Assembly: GCA_002451215.1 (NCBI GenBank)
Contig: DKBM01000083.1
Span: 1-64,000, forward strand
Length of the DNA stretch: 64,000 bases
Direction: 5' to 3'
Origin: SM1-46 sp002451215
Lineage (GTDB): Bacteria > Pseudomonadota > Gammaproteobacteria > Acidiferrobacterales > Sulfurifustaceae
Part shown: one piece after another, positions 16,451 through 25,436 of the stretch
Numbering within the stretch: the first letter of the stretch is position 1
How the letters are laid out: each line of letters starts with the position of its first letter
Program-made: the position numbers and the translations under genes
Notes under the pieces: model-generated
What the model was told of the DNA's origin: nothing
The model's database searches: none
Seen by the model: the letters and a program-made list of their open reading frames with translations, nothing else

Positions 16451-17785
16451 ATGCGGTTTTCTGGGTCTTCTCTGATCATATTGCTGGCGCTTACTGCACT
16501 GGCCCCCGTGCGCCTTCTCGCCGCGGAGTCCGGCGCCAAAACGGACACCGCAGTTCAGGACGTCGACCGGATAGTCGCCATCGTCAACAGCGATGTGGTC
16601 ACGGCAACCGAGCTCGAGCGCCGACTCACCGAGGTGAAACGCCAGCTGACTGCCGAGCGGCGCGGCGCCTTGCCTGCCGATGACGTGCTTCGCCGCCAGC
16701 TGCTCGATCGGCTCATCATTGAGCGGATCCAGCTGCAACTTGCCGCACAGACCGGCATCCGGGTGGCCGAAGCAGACGTGGATCGCGCGATCGCGCGCAT
16801 CGCCGAACGTGGCGGCATGACGGTGGACGCGCTGCGCGAGCGAGTCGGGCGGGAAGGCGGCGATTGGGCTGGCTTTCGCGCGAACCTCCGCGATCAGATT
16901 GCCATCCAACAGCTGCAGGAACGCGAGATCGGCAACCGCGTGATGGTCACCGACAATGAGATTACGGAATTCATTGAGAGCGAGGAGAGCCGCCGCAACG
17001 TCAGTGTCGAGTACAACATCGCCCATATCGTGCTGGCGTTGCCGGAGGCGGCCTCGCCCGAGGTAATTCAGGAGACCCGCCAGCGCGCCGAGGCATTGCG
17101 CCAGAAGCTCATCGCCGGGGCGGAATTCAGCCTGACAGCCATCGGCCAGTCGCAGGGCGCCGAGGCCCTGCAAGGCGGTCAGCTTGGCTGGAAGAAATCG
17201 GGGGAGCTGCCGGAGCTGTTCGTCGCCGCGCTCAAGACGATGCCTGTCGGAGCGATCAGCGAGGTGCTCCGCAGTCCGAGCGGTTTTCATCTGCTCAAGC
17301 TCATCGACAAGCGCGGCGAAGTAAAGACCGACCCGATTATTCAAACACATGCGCGCCACATCCTGCTGCGGCCGAGCGAAATCCAGTCGCCGCAGGAAGC
17401 GCAGCGCAAACTCGCACAGATGCGCGAGCGTGTGCTGCTGGGAGAGGACTTTGCCGCCTTGGCGCGCGCGCACTCGGAGGACCCCGGTTCGGCCGCCAGT
17501 GGCGGCGATCTCGGGTGGGTTAATCCTGGCCAGATGGTGCCGGAATTCGAAAAGGCGATGGCCGACCTGAAACCCGGCGAACTCAGTCCGCCGGTACAGT
17601 CCCAGTTCGGCTGGCACCTGATCCAGGTGCTCGAACGGCGTGATCGCGATGTCACCCAGGAGCGGCTGCGCGCCGCTGCGCGCCAGCAGATTCACAGCCG
17701 CAAGGCGAATGAGCGCTTCGAACAGTGGATACGCCAGCTGCGCGACGAAGCATATGTCGAGTATTTCCTGGAAGATGCAGGCTGA
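16451..17785 (+). CDS. surA: periplasmic chaperone/peptidyl-prolyl isomerase SurA
   Basis: SurA escorts unfolded outer-membrane proteins, including LptD, across the periplasm. From the ATG at 16451 a signal peptide (MRFSGSSLIILLALTALAP...) precedes an N-terminal chaperone domain starting DRIVAIVNSDVVT. Two parvulin domains follow, one around VEYNIAHIVLALPEAASPE and one around THARHILLRPSEIQSP, the latter with the complete EDPGSAASGGDLGWV signature, and a C-terminal helix. Length is about 444 residues, normal for the family. A 516-codon antisense frame (16400-17950) is a shadow. Confidence 0.93.
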   Translation: MRFSGSSLIILLALTALAPVRLLAAESGAKTDTAVQDVDRIVAIVNSDVVTATELERRLTEVKRQLTAERRGALPADDVLRRQLLDRLIIERIQLQLAAQTGIRVAEADVDRAIARIAERGGMTVDALRERVGREGGDWAGFRANLRDQIAIQQLQEREIGNRVMVTDNEITEFIESEESRRNVSVEYNIAHIVLALPEAASPEVIQETRQRAEALRQKLIAGAEFSLTAIGQSQGAEALQGGQLGWKKSGELPELFVAALKTMPVGAISEVLRSPSGFHLLKLIDKRGEVKTDPIIQTHARHILLRPSEIQSPQEAQRKLAQMRERVLLGEDFAALARAHSEDPGSAASGGDLGWVNPGQMVPEFEKAMADLKPGELSPPVQSQFGWHLIQVLERRDRDVTQERLRAAARQQIHSRKANERFEQWIRQLRDEAYVEYFLEDAG

Positions 17786-17825
17786 GCGACGGCGCCCCGG
17801 CAGTGCTTGCGGGTAGAATTCCCCT

Positions 17826-18797
17826 ATGCCCAGCCTGCCGGTACTTGCCCTGACCCCCGGTGAGCCCGCCGGTATCGGTCCCGACCTGTGCCTCACGATC
17901 GATGTCCGCGCCGACAACGCGGCGATTGTCCTGGTCGCGGATCGCGCCATGCTGCATCAACGTGCCGCAATGCTTGACCGGACGCCTACCCTGCCGGACT
18001 GGCCCGGACGCGCCGCTGCCGCGGCCGGGGTCTACCTGCTGCACATCCAGACAACCTCCCCCGTGGTGCCCGGCGCTCTCAATCCTGCCAACAGCAGCTA
18101 CGTGATCGAAACGCTGCGCGTCGCCATAGATGGCTGCCGGCACGGCGAATTCGACGGGCTGGTAACCGGCCCGGTGCACAAAGGCGTAATCAACGACGCT
18201 GGCATACCATTCACCGGCCATACCGAATTCCTGGCCGAGCGCTGCGGCGATGTCCCGGTCGTGATGATGCTGGCCTGCCAGAATCTGCGAGTGGCCTTGG
18301 TCACCACCCATCTGCCGCTTGCGGACGTGCCGCGCGCCATCACCCGCGAGCGGCTGACTGCCGTGATCAGAGTCCTTCACGCTGACCTGCGCAGCAGGTT
18401 CGGCATCGCCGAGCCGCGAATTCTCGTATGCGGGCTAAACCCGCATGCCGGCGAGTCCGGCCATCTGGGAAGCGAAGAGCGCGAGATAATTGAACCGACG
18501 CTCGAGCGCCTGCGTGCTGTGGGCATGCAACTGATTGGTCCGGTGCCGGCCGACACGGCCTTCATTCCGTCGCGCCTCGCCGACATCGACGCGGTCCTTG
18601 CCATGTACCACGATCAGGGCCTGCCGGTTTTGAAACATCACGACTTCCAGCATGCCGTGAACGTCACGCTCGGCCTGCCGTTCGTCCGCGTGTCAGTGGA
18701 CCACGGCACCGCCCTTGAGCTGGCCGGCTCGGGCAAAGCCGACCCCTCGAGTCTCTACGCCGCCATCGATCTCGCCCGCACGCTCTGCCGGCGATGA
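17826..18797 (+). CDS. pdxA: 4-hydroxythreonine-4-phosphate dehydrogenase PdxA
   Basis: PdxA oxidises 4-phosphohydroxy-L-threonine with NAD in the DXP-dependent pyridoxal phosphate pathway. The 323-residue protein shows the family blocks LTPGEPAGIGPDL, VTGPVHKGVINDAG followed by FTGHTEFLAER, the metal-binding AMYHDQGLPVLK and the terminal VSVDHGTALELAGSGKAD. It starts about 40 bp after surA and its stop overlaps the start of rsmA (ATGA), as in many gammaproteobacteria. Confidence 0.95.
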   Translation: MPSLPVLALTPGEPAGIGPDLCLTIDVRADNAAIVLVADRAMLHQRAAMLDRTPTLPDWPGRAAAAAGVYLLHIQTTSPVVPGALNPANSSYVIETLRVAIDGCRHGEFDGLVTGPVHKGVINDAGIPFTGHTEFLAERCGDVPVVMMLACQNLRVALVTTHLPLADVPRAITRERLTAVIRVLHADLRSRFGIAEPRILVCGLNPHAGESGHLGSEEREIIEPTLERLRAVGMQLIGPVPADTAFIPSRLADIDAVLAMYHDQGLPVLKHHDFQHAVNVTLGLPFVRVSVDHGTALELAGSGKADPSSLYAAIDLARTLCRR

Positions 18798-19573
18798 GTC
18801 ACCGCCCCAGAAAGCGTTTCGGGCAGCACTTTCTGCGCGATGCCCGAGTCATCGATCGCATCCTGCAGGCGTTTGCACCGCAGCCGGCCGACTTGGTCTG
18901 CGAGATAGGACCGGGAGAGGGTGTGCTGACGCGTGCGCTGCTCGGAAGAGTCGCGCGATTGCACGCCGTGGAGCTCGATCGCGATCTGGTCACGCTCCTA
19001 CAGCGCGCTTTGCCCCCCGATCAGGTCACCATCCACAGCGCAGATGCCCTGACCTTCGACTTCAGCACCCTCGTCGCAAGTGGCGAGAAACTGCGACTCA
19101 TCGGCAATCTGCCCTACAACATCTCGACCCCCCTGCTGTTTCACCTGATCGAACAGCTCGGGGTCGTGCAGGATATGCTGTTCATGCTGCAAAAAGAGGT
19201 GGTCGATCGCCTTGTTGCGACGCCGGGCGGCAAGGACTATGGCCGGCTCAGTGTGATGATCCAGTGGCGACTCGGCGTTTCACGCTGTTTCGATGTCGCG
19301 CCCGGCGCGTTCTCCCCGCCGCCCAAGGTGCACTCGTCGGTGGTGCGCCTCACGCCGCACGCGCAGCCGCCGATCGCCGTGCGTGACCCGACACATTTCG
19401 GCCAGCTGGTGCGCGCCGCATTTGCCCAGCGGCGCAAGACGTTGCGCAATACCCTGCGCGGGCTCATCGATGCGGAACAGATGCTCGCCGCCGGGATCGA
19501 TCCGCAACGACGCGCTGAAACGCTAACGCTTGAGGAATTTGGCCGGCTTGCCCGCCTGGGTACCGACGGCTAG
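18794..19573 (+). CDS. rsmA: 16S rRNA (A1518/A1519) dimethyltransferase RsmA/KsgA
   Basis: A 259-residue SAM-dependent enzyme that dimethylates two adjacent adenines in helix 45 of 16S rRNA late in 30S assembly. Motifs include FGQHFLRDARVIDRI at the N-terminus, the SAM-binding EIGPGEGVLTRALL, and the catalytic NLPYNISTPLL. The ATG overlaps the pdxA stop by 4 nt, so translation is likely coupled. apaG and apaH, which often follow, are missing; a convergent acyltransferase gene lies 27 bp beyond. Confidence 0.95.
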   Translation: MSHRPRKRFGQHFLRDARVIDRILQAFAPQPADLVCEIGPGEGVLTRALLGRVARLHAVELDRDLVTLLQRALPPDQVTIHSADALTFDFSTLVASGEKLRLIGNLPYNISTPLLFHLIEQLGVVQDMLFMLQKEVVDRLVATPGGKDYGRLSVMIQWRLGVSRCFDVAPGAFSPPPKVHSSVVRLTPHAQPPIAVRDPTHFGQLVRAAFAQRRKTLRNTLRGLIDAEQMLAAGIDPQRRAETLTLEEFGRLARLGTDG

Positions 19574-19600
19574 CGCGAGCGGCGCCGACCCGCGTTGCGT

Positions 19601-20317
19601 TCAGCCGGCCCGGTTCTCGATGCGCGCCATTTCGGTCTCGATCCAGTGCTCGGCCTCGGCCGTGATCTGCTGGGCCGTCTTGCCGGCGCTCTCGATGACC
19701 GGACCGATCACAACCTGCACCGTCCCGGGCGTTTTCAGGATCTTTCGCCGCGGCCAGAAGCTGCCGGCGTTGTGAGCGATCGGCACGACTGGATAACCCG
19801 TCTCGGCCGCCAGCACGGCCCCGCCGATCCCAAAGCGCCGGCGATGACCCGGTGCCACGCGTGTGCCCTCCGGGAACACGATGACCCAAAAACCGTCGGT
19901 GAGGCGACGCCTGCCCTGCTCAATCACCTGCTCGACCGCCTTGCGCCCTGCCCCGCGATCGATCGCAATCGGCTTCAACAGGGCGAGCGCCCAACCGAAC
20001 AGCGGTAGCCACATAAGTTCACGCTTCAGCACCCACACCTGCGGCGGCAGGATCTCCTGAAAGGCGATGGTCTCCCATGTGGACTGGTGCTTGGCAAGCA
20101 CAATCGCCGCGCCCTTTGGCAGGTGCTGGCGCCCCTCGACCCGATAGCGGATACCGACCAGCCAGCGCGCGAGCCACAGCTGCATTCGGGCCCAGCCGGA
20201 AATGAAGGCATATCGCGCCCGCACTGGAAACGGAAACGTTAAGAGCGCAAGCGGTGCATAGATCAGCACCGAGATCCACAAGATCAGGTTAAACAGAAGC
20301 GAGCGCAGCCACTGCAC
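19601..20317 (-). CDS. plsC: 1-acyl-sn-glycerol-3-phosphate acyltransferase (PlsC family)
   Basis: A membrane-bound acyltransferase of 238 residues with an N-terminal hydrophobic segment. It carries KHQSTWETIAFQ (a Gln replaces the usual Asn of NHxSxxD, and Glu stands at the acidic position), the glycerol-phosphate-binding VFPEGTR, and PVVPIAHNAG. It makes phosphatidic acid, or could acylate a related lipid. GTG start, 5 nt after the gmhB stop, so it ends the glyQ-glyS-MazG-gmhB-plsC series. Confidence 0.85.
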   Translation of the reverse strand: MQWLRSLLFNLILWISVLIYAPLALLTFPFPVRARYAFISGWARMQLWLARWLVGIRYRVEGRQHLPKGAAIVLAKHQSTWETIAFQEILPPQVWVLKRELMWLPLFGWALALLKPIAIDRGAGRKAVEQVIEQGRRRLTDGFWVIVFPEGTRVAPGHRRRFGIGGAVLAAETGYPVVPIAHNAGSFWPRRKILKTPGTVQVVIGPVIESAGKTAQQITAEAEHWIETEMARIENRAG

Positions 20318-20322
20318 GGCGA

Positions 20323-20868
20323 TCAGGCGAGCTCCCCGGCGAGTAGGGCATCCGTGAAGGCGGCAAGGTCCGTAAACACCGGCGCGCTATCAAGCGACTT
20401 GGATTTCCTTAGCGTCCGCTCGCCCTTGCCAGTGCGCAGCAACACCGGGCGCGCGGACACGGCGCGCGCCGCGACCACGTCGCGCTCGGAGTCGCCCACG
20501 GCGAAGACGCCTTCGAGACTTCGGTTGAGGCGCGTGGCGATCTCCTCAAACAGTCCTGGCAGGGGTTTGCGGCAGCGACAACCGTCGTCCGGACCGTGCG
20601 GGCAAAAGAAAATGGCGTCAATCTCGCCACCCTTGGCACGCACGGCGGTCAGCATCTTGTCGTGAATCTTGGCAAGCATATCCATGGAAAACAGACCACG
20701 CGCCACCCCCGACTGGTTGCTTGCCACGACCACCGTGTAGCTCTCGCGGTGCAGCCGCGAAATCGCCTCGAGGCTGCCGGGGATCGGCACCCACTCTTCC
20801 GGCGACTTGATGTACTCGTCGGAGTCGAAATTAATAACGCCGTCACGATCGAGGACGACAAGTTTCAT
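20323..20868 (-). CDS. gmhB: D-glycero-beta-D-manno-heptose-1,7-bisphosphate 7-phosphatase
   Basis: GmhB is a HAD-superfamily phosphatase in ADP-heptose synthesis for the LPS inner core. The 181-residue protein has the HAD motif DRDGVINFDSDEYI, motif II SNQSGVARG, a CPHGPDDGCRCRKP zinc-binding loop typical of GmhB, and motif IV GDSERDVVAA. I start at the ATG of MKLVVLDRDG, preceded by AGGAG; the longer upstream frame lacks similarity. The position after glyS and before plsC is conserved in gammaproteobacteria. Confidence 0.92.
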   Translation of the reverse strand: MKLVVLDRDGVINFDSDEYIKSPEEWVPIPGSLEAISRLHRESYTVVVASNQSGVARGLFSMDMLAKIHDKMLTAVRAKGGEIDAIFFCPHGPDDGCRCRKPLPGLFEEIATRLNRSLEGVFAVGDSERDVVAARAVSARPVLLRTGKGERTLRKSKSLDSAPVFTDLAAFTDALLAGELA

Positions 20869-20931
20869 GGATTCTCCTGCCGGCTCCCGGTTACAGAGTC
20901 CGTCAATCCAGCGCCTTCCAGAGACGGGATC

Positions 20932-21034
20932 GAGGCAAGGGCCGCGCGCGAGGAATGGTGCACAAAAAGACCTGCAGAAAGAGCACTCCCCTCGCCGATG
21001 GGGCCAAGGCAAGGGCCGTGTACGAGGGATGGCG
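20932..21034. repeat. imperfect 28-bp direct repeat between MazG-like gene and gmhB
   Basis: Two copies of a roughly 28-bp unit, 20932-20960 and 21006-21034, share AGGCAAGGGCCG followed by CGAGG(A/G)ATGG, about 23 of 28 positions. They occupy most of the 190-bp spacer upstream of gmhB. No ORF or RNA gene is evident there. They may be operator repeats or duplication remnants. Confidence 0.5.
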
Positions 21035-21059
21035 CGGTGGCGGATTCGGACACGGCCTG

Positions 21060-21389
21060 CTAATCCCTGAATTCCGAAACACGAATCCGCCCGTTAATTA
21101 TGCGCGATTCCCGGGCAGCAAGCTTGTCCATCTTGCGCCAGAATGCCTCGCGCAGATCGAAATCCGCCGCGATCGCTGTCCCGAGGAGAAGGATATACAG
21201 GTCCGCGACCTCTTCGGCGAGCTGCTCGCGCGCCTTGCCCTTCGTCACGCACTCGGCGATCTCGCCGAGTTCTTCGCTCATCAACGCCACGCGGTAGGTC
21301 AGGTCCTCGCCGCCGGTTTCGCGGAAGCGGTGTTTGTCGTGAAAAGCCTGCACGGCTTTCAGCATCTCGGCATAAGAGTCGGCATTCAT
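21060..21389 (-). CDS. MazG-like nucleotide pyrophosphohydrolase
   Basis: A compact all-alpha protein of about 109 residues with the MazG-type metal-binding pattern: EELGEIAE in one helix and EEVADLYILLLG in the next, giving the EExxE...ExxD arrangement. Such proteins hydrolyse NTPs or dNTPs, often non-canonical ones. I use the ATG at 21389, 7 nt after the glyS stop; an in-frame start 13 codons upstream would overlap glyS. It lies in the glyS-gmhB interval and is probably co-transcribed. Substrate unknown. Confidence 0.75.
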   Translation of the reverse strand: MNADSYAEMLKAVQAFHDKHRFRETGGEDLTYRVALMSEELGEIAECVTKGKAREQLAEEVADLYILLLGTAIAADFDLREAFWRKMDKLAARESRIINGRIRVSEFRD

Positions 21390-21396
21390 ATCGGCA

Positions 21397-23481
21397 TTAG
21401 CCCTGCAAACGGGAGATATCGGCGACATTGCAGAACAGGTCGCTCAGGCGCGCCAGCAACGACAGGCGGTTGGCACGCACGGCGCTGTCCTCAACCATGA
21501 CCATCACGCGGTCGAAGAACTCATCAACCGCCGGGCGCAGCCCCGCCAGCGCCTTCAGCGCCTCGGTATAGCGTGCCGCCGCCAGCAGCGGCTCGATGGC
21601 TTGCGCGGCATCGCGCACCGCGTCCGCCAGGCGTCGTTCGGCGTCCTCCTTGAGCAGGCCCGGATTGACGATATCGCCCGGGGCGCCCCCGGCCTGACGC
21701 AGGATATTGCGGATGCGCTTGTTGGCGGCGGCCAGGGCCACGGCCTCGGGAAGCGCCCGAAACTCCCGAAGCGCCTTCATGCGCGCCGGTACCTGATCAA
21801 TGCGGGTCGGATTGAGCGATACCACAGCGTCAATCTCATCCGGCTCGAAGCCCTGATCGCGCAGATAGGGCTTGAGACGCTCGAGAACAAAGCCATGCAG
21901 GTCCTGCGCGACGCTTTCGGCCACCACGCCGGGCGGAAAGTGCGCGCGTGCGCGTGATAACAGCTCCATCAGGTCGAGAGGCAAACCCCGCTCGGCGAGC
22001 ATGCGCACCACACCGAGCGCTGCGCGCCGCAGCCCGAACGGATCCTTCTCACCGGTCGGGGAGAGACCAATACCGAAAATTCCGATCAGCGTGTCGAGGC
22101 GGTCCGCCAGCGCGAGCGCCAAGCTCACCGGGTGCTCCGGCAGCGCAGCGCCTGCGCCCCTTGGGAAATACTGCTGCTCGATAGCGTCGGCCACCATCGC
22201 GGGCTCGCCGTCGTGCAGCGCGTAGTAGCGCCCCATGATGCCCTGCAACTCGGGGAACTCGCCCACCATGTCGGTGAGCAGGTCGGCCTTGGCGAGCGTT
22301 GCCGCGCGCTCCGCCGACGAGGCATCACCGCCAAGAAGCTGGGCGATCTCGCCGGCGAGCTTGGTCAGACGCTGCACCCGCTCAAGCTGACTGCCGAGCT
22401 TGTTGTGGTAGACGACATTGGCAAGCCGCGGCACGCGCGCATCGAGGCGCTGCTTTCGATCCTGGTCGTAGAAGAAGCGCGCATCGGACAGCCGCGCCCG
22501 CAACACGCGCTCGTTTCCGGCGATGATGTAGCGCGGCGTGGCGGCCTTCATGTTTGACACGAACAGAAAGCGGGGCAGCAGGCGACCGTGCGGATCGGCG
22601 ACGGGGAAATATTTCTGGTGCTGCTGCATGCTGATGATCAGGCATTCCTTCGGCACCTCCAGGAACGCGTCGTCGAAACTGCCGGTCAGCACCACCGGAA
22701 ACTCCACGATGCTGTTGACCTCATCAATCAAGTCGGCCGACCGCCCGATATTCCAGCGCACCCCGGCGCCGAGTTTGTGGGCGGCCTGATCGAGGGCACG
22801 AGCAATCATATCGCGGCGTGCCTCGAAATCCGCGATTACCCTCTCCTGCTTGAGACTACGGTCGTAATCGCGCGCGTTCTTCAGCGTCAACATCCCCTTG
22901 CTGAGAAAACGGTGTCCGCGGGTCTTGTTACCGCTTGGCAGTCCAAGCACCGTGCCGGCCACCACGCGTTTGCCATGCAATAACACGACACCGTGCGCAG
23001 GCCGAACGAACTGGGCCTCGCCATCGCCCCAGCGCATGGTCTTTGGGACCGGCAGTTTCTTCAGTGCCGCCTCGACAATCGGCGCGAGGTGCCGCCTAAG
23101 CAACTCGCCTTTCTGTTTCGCGGAGTAGACGAAATACTCGCCCTTGTCGCCGCCTCGCCGTTCAAGCTTCGACGCCTCCACGCCACACGACTTGGCAAAT
23201 CCGAGCAGCGCCGGGGTCGGCTTGCCGTCCGCACCCAGACCCGCTGCCACGGCGGGACCTTTGCGTTCCACCACCCGGTCGGGCTGCTTGTCGAGCACCT
23301 GTGAAATCAGCACGGCCAGCCGGCGGGGTGTGGCGAAGGGTTGCGGCTCGCTGCTCGCAACAAGAAAGCCCCTCTCCTTCAGTCCTTCAAAGATATGATG
23401 CGAAAATGCCTCCATAAGGCGCGACAGCGCCTTGGGCGGCAGTTCTTCGGTAAGGAGTTCAACCAGCAGCGACTCAGCCAC
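21397..23481 (-). CDS. glyS: glycyl-tRNA synthetase beta subunit
   Basis: The 694-residue beta chain of the alpha2beta2 glycyl-tRNA synthetase, which binds tRNA-Gly. It opens with LLVELLTEELPPKAL, the hallmark N-terminus, contains LPVPKTMRWGDGEAQFVRP and ECLIISMQQHQKYFPV, an HD-like region and a C-terminal anticodon-binding domain. The GTG start overlaps the end of glyQ by 8 nt, so synthesis of the two subunits is coupled. Confidence 0.95.
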   Translation of the reverse strand: MAESLLVELLTEELPPKALSRLMEAFSHHIFEGLKERGFLVASSEPQPFATPRRLAVLISQVLDKQPDRVVERKGPAVAAGLGADGKPTPALLGFAKSCGVEASKLERRGGDKGEYFVYSAKQKGELLRRHLAPIVEAALKKLPVPKTMRWGDGEAQFVRPAHGVVLLHGKRVVAGTVLGLPSGNKTRGHRFLSKGMLTLKNARDYDRSLKQERVIADFEARRDMIARALDQAAHKLGAGVRWNIGRSADLIDEVNSIVEFPVVLTGSFDDAFLEVPKECLIISMQQHQKYFPVADPHGRLLPRFLFVSNMKAATPRYIIAGNERVLRARLSDARFFYDQDRKQRLDARVPRLANVVYHNKLGSQLERVQRLTKLAGEIAQLLGGDASSAERAATLAKADLLTDMVGEFPELQGIMGRYYALHDGEPAMVADAIEQQYFPRGAGAALPEHPVSLALALADRLDTLIGIFGIGLSPTGEKDPFGLRRAALGVVRMLAERGLPLDLMELLSRARAHFPPGVVAESVAQDLHGFVLERLKPYLRDQGFEPDEIDAVVSLNPTRIDQVPARMKALREFRALPEAVALAAANKRIRNILRQAGGAPGDIVNPGLLKEDAERRLADAVRDAAQAIEPLLAAARYTEALKALAGLRPAVDEFFDRVMVMVEDSAVRANRLSLLARLSDLFCNVADISRLQG

Positions 23482-24442
23482 GGACGCGTCTCCGCGGCCG
23501 CTTCAGCAAAGGCCGCCCTCGGCCACCGCTGGTCTGTGCGGAACTCGTGCTTCGGCACATCGGAAACCCCAGACGCTCGCGCGAATCGAAGTAACTCTGG
23601 GCGACGAGGCGGGCGAGACCTCGTACGCGCCCGATGTAGGCAGCACGCTCGGTGGTGGAAATCGCGCCGCGCGCATCCAGCAGGTTGAAGGCGTGCGAGC
23701 ACTTCATGACCATCTCATAGGCCGGTAATGGCAGGTCGAGCAGCATGAGGCGCTTGGCTTCTGCCTCGTAGTCATTGAACTGCTGAAACAACCAGTTCGC
23801 ATTGGCCTGCTCGAAATTGTACCTGGACTGCTCAACCTCGTTCTGGTGATAGACATCGCCATAGGTCACGCCCTCGGTCCATACCAGATCGAACACGTTC
23901 TCCTTGCCCTGCAAGTACATGGCGAGCCGCTCGAGTCCATAGGTGATCTCGCCAAGCACCGGCTTGCACGGCAGGCTGCCAACCTCCTGGAAATAGGTGA
24001 ATTGTGTCACCTCCATTCCGTCCAGCCACACCTCCCAACCAAGGCCCCAGGCACCTAGCGTGGGAGATTCCCAGTCATCCTCGACGAAGCGGATGTCGTG
24101 CAGCTGGGTATCGATACCGATGGCACGCAGCGACTGGAGGTAAAGTTCCTGAATATCGAGCGGTGAAGGCTTCAACACCACCTGAAACTGGTAGTAATGC
24201 TGCAGGCGGTTCGGATTCTGGCCATAACGACCGTCCTTGGGGCGGCGCGAGGGCTGCACGTAGGCGGCTCGCCATGGCTCGGGTCCAAGGGCGCGCAAGA
24301 AGGTGGCGGTATGAAACGTGCCCGCCCCCATTTCCATATCGTAGGGCTGCAGCACCACGCAGCCGTGCTCTGCCCAGTAGCGCTGTAGGGCAAGAATCAG
24401 GTCTTGAAATGAATCGGGCTTTCTCTGGCGGGACTTCGGCAC
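23474..24442 (-). CDS. glyQ: glycyl-tRNA synthetase alpha subunit
   Basis: The 322-residue catalytic alpha chain with class II motifs: MEMGAGTFHTATFLRALGP, YVQPSRRPKDGRYGQNPN, RFVEDDWESPTLGAWGLG and GEITYGLERLAMYLQG. The C-terminal 35 residues are unusually basic (GRGRPLLKRPRRRVRG) and read into glyS, whereas most GlyQ end soon after the SREALGFPM block. The start is GTG at 24442. A perfect TATAAT on the minus strand lies only 6 nt before that GTG, so the mRNA may be leaderless. Confidence 0.94.
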   Translation of the reverse strand: MPKSRQRKPDSFQDLILALQRYWAEHGCVVLQPYDMEMGAGTFHTATFLRALGPEPWRAAYVQPSRRPKDGRYGQNPNRLQHYYQFQVVLKPSPLDIQELYLQSLRAIGIDTQLHDIRFVEDDWESPTLGAWGLGWEVWLDGMEVTQFTYFQEVGSLPCKPVLGEITYGLERLAMYLQGKENVFDLVWTEGVTYGDVYHQNEVEQSRYNFEQANANWLFQQFNDYEAEAKRLMLLDLPLPAYEMVMKCSHAFNLLDARGAISTTERAAYIGRVRGLARLVAQSYFDSRERLGFPMCRSTSSAQTSGGRGRPLLKRPRRRVRG

Positions 24443-24491
24443 GACCGGATTATACCCACCCCCCGCTCATCCCGCAGCCGCGGAATTTCCT

Positions 24492-25376
24492 TCAAAGCGT
24501 GTCGCGAATAAGCGGCGCTGGCAGGACCCGCGCAGGGGGATCCTCCCGGAAGCGCTCCATCTCTTGCGGTGTCAATGGCTCCCCCGGGGTCCCCAGATCG
24601 ATCTCATGAGTGGCTAGTGCCTCGGCCGCGTCCCCCGGATAGCGTGTCAGGAGGTTGAGGATCTTGCGCATCCGCTTGTCGAACTGCTCGGTACGCGTCG
24701 CGGGATTGTGCTTCAGGGGACTTGGCAGCGTCGCGGCAAGCTCGGCGGCCTGCTGGGGTGTGAGCTGGCCGACATCGACACCCCAGTAGAACCGCGCGGC
24801 CGCCTGCACGCCGTAAATGCCGACGCCAAACTCGGCATCGTTCAGGTAGATCTCCATGATGCGCCGCTTGCTCAAATTGCGCTCCATGCCCCAGGTGAGA
24901 ACCAGTTCATGCCATTTGCGAATCGGGTTCTTGGCAGAACTCAGGAACAGGTTCTTGGCCGTTTGCTGCGAGATGGTGCTTGCCCCTAGCGCCAGACGAC
25001 CTTCTTTCCAGTTGTACTGCATCGCTTCGCGAAACGCGATGAGATCGAAGCCGCTGTGCTCGTAGAAGCGGCTGTCTTCCGCCACGATCACCGCGCGCAC
25101 CATATACTTCGGGATCGCCTGCAGTGCCACCGGCTGCCAGCGCAGCCGCGGCTGATCCCGTTGCGCAGCTGCCTCGCGCTCATATTCCTGGATGAAACGG
25201 GACTTTGGTACTGGGCCGCTCGCCAACTTTCGCCAGTCGGGCCAGGTCACAGCGAGGTAGAAGAGATCGATGATCAACAGGATCAGTACAACGCGCAGTG
25301 TCCAACGCATTATCTTCGCCCCGCGGCGCGCCTGGGAGAACCACGGGCTACGAAAGAATCGTTGCAACAATCTCAT
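24492..25376 (-). CDS. mtgA: monofunctional peptidoglycan glycosyltransferase MtgA
   Basis: A GT51 family enzyme that polymerises lipid II into glycan strands. It has one N-terminal membrane segment (about 24-45) and the glycosyltransferase domain: AEDSRFYEHSGFD with catalytic Glu100, GASTISQQTAKNLFL, RKWHELVLTWGMERNLSKRRIMEIYLN split over motifs III and IV. No transpeptidase domain follows, so it is monofunctional. Length is about 294 residues, somewhat longer than E. coli MtgA. The ATG at 25376 is taken; a GTG one codon earlier is possible. It ends about 50 bp from glyQ, same strand. Confidence 0.93.
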   Translation of the reverse strand: MRLLQRFFRSPWFSQARRGAKIMRWTLRVVLILLIIDLFYLAVTWPDWRKLASGPVPKSRFIQEYEREAAAQRDQPRLRWQPVALQAIPKYMVRAVIVAEDSRFYEHSGFDLIAFREAMQYNWKEGRLALGASTISQQTAKNLFLSSAKNPIRKWHELVLTWGMERNLSKRRIMEIYLNDAEFGVGIYGVQAAARFYWGVDVGQLTPQQAAELAATLPSPLKHNPATRTEQFDKRMRKILNLLTRYPGDAAEALATHEIDLGTPGEPLTPQEMERFREDPPARVLPAPLIRDTL

Positions 25377-25436
25377 CACTGTCTGCGTCAGGGCGCCTTG
25401 ACCGCGGAGGCGGCGGGCCCAACAATCATTGTCCGA

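Noticed and set aside
16400..17950. 516-codon minus-strand frame opposite surA
   Set aside because: Shadow of surA and the start of pdxA in high-GC sequence.
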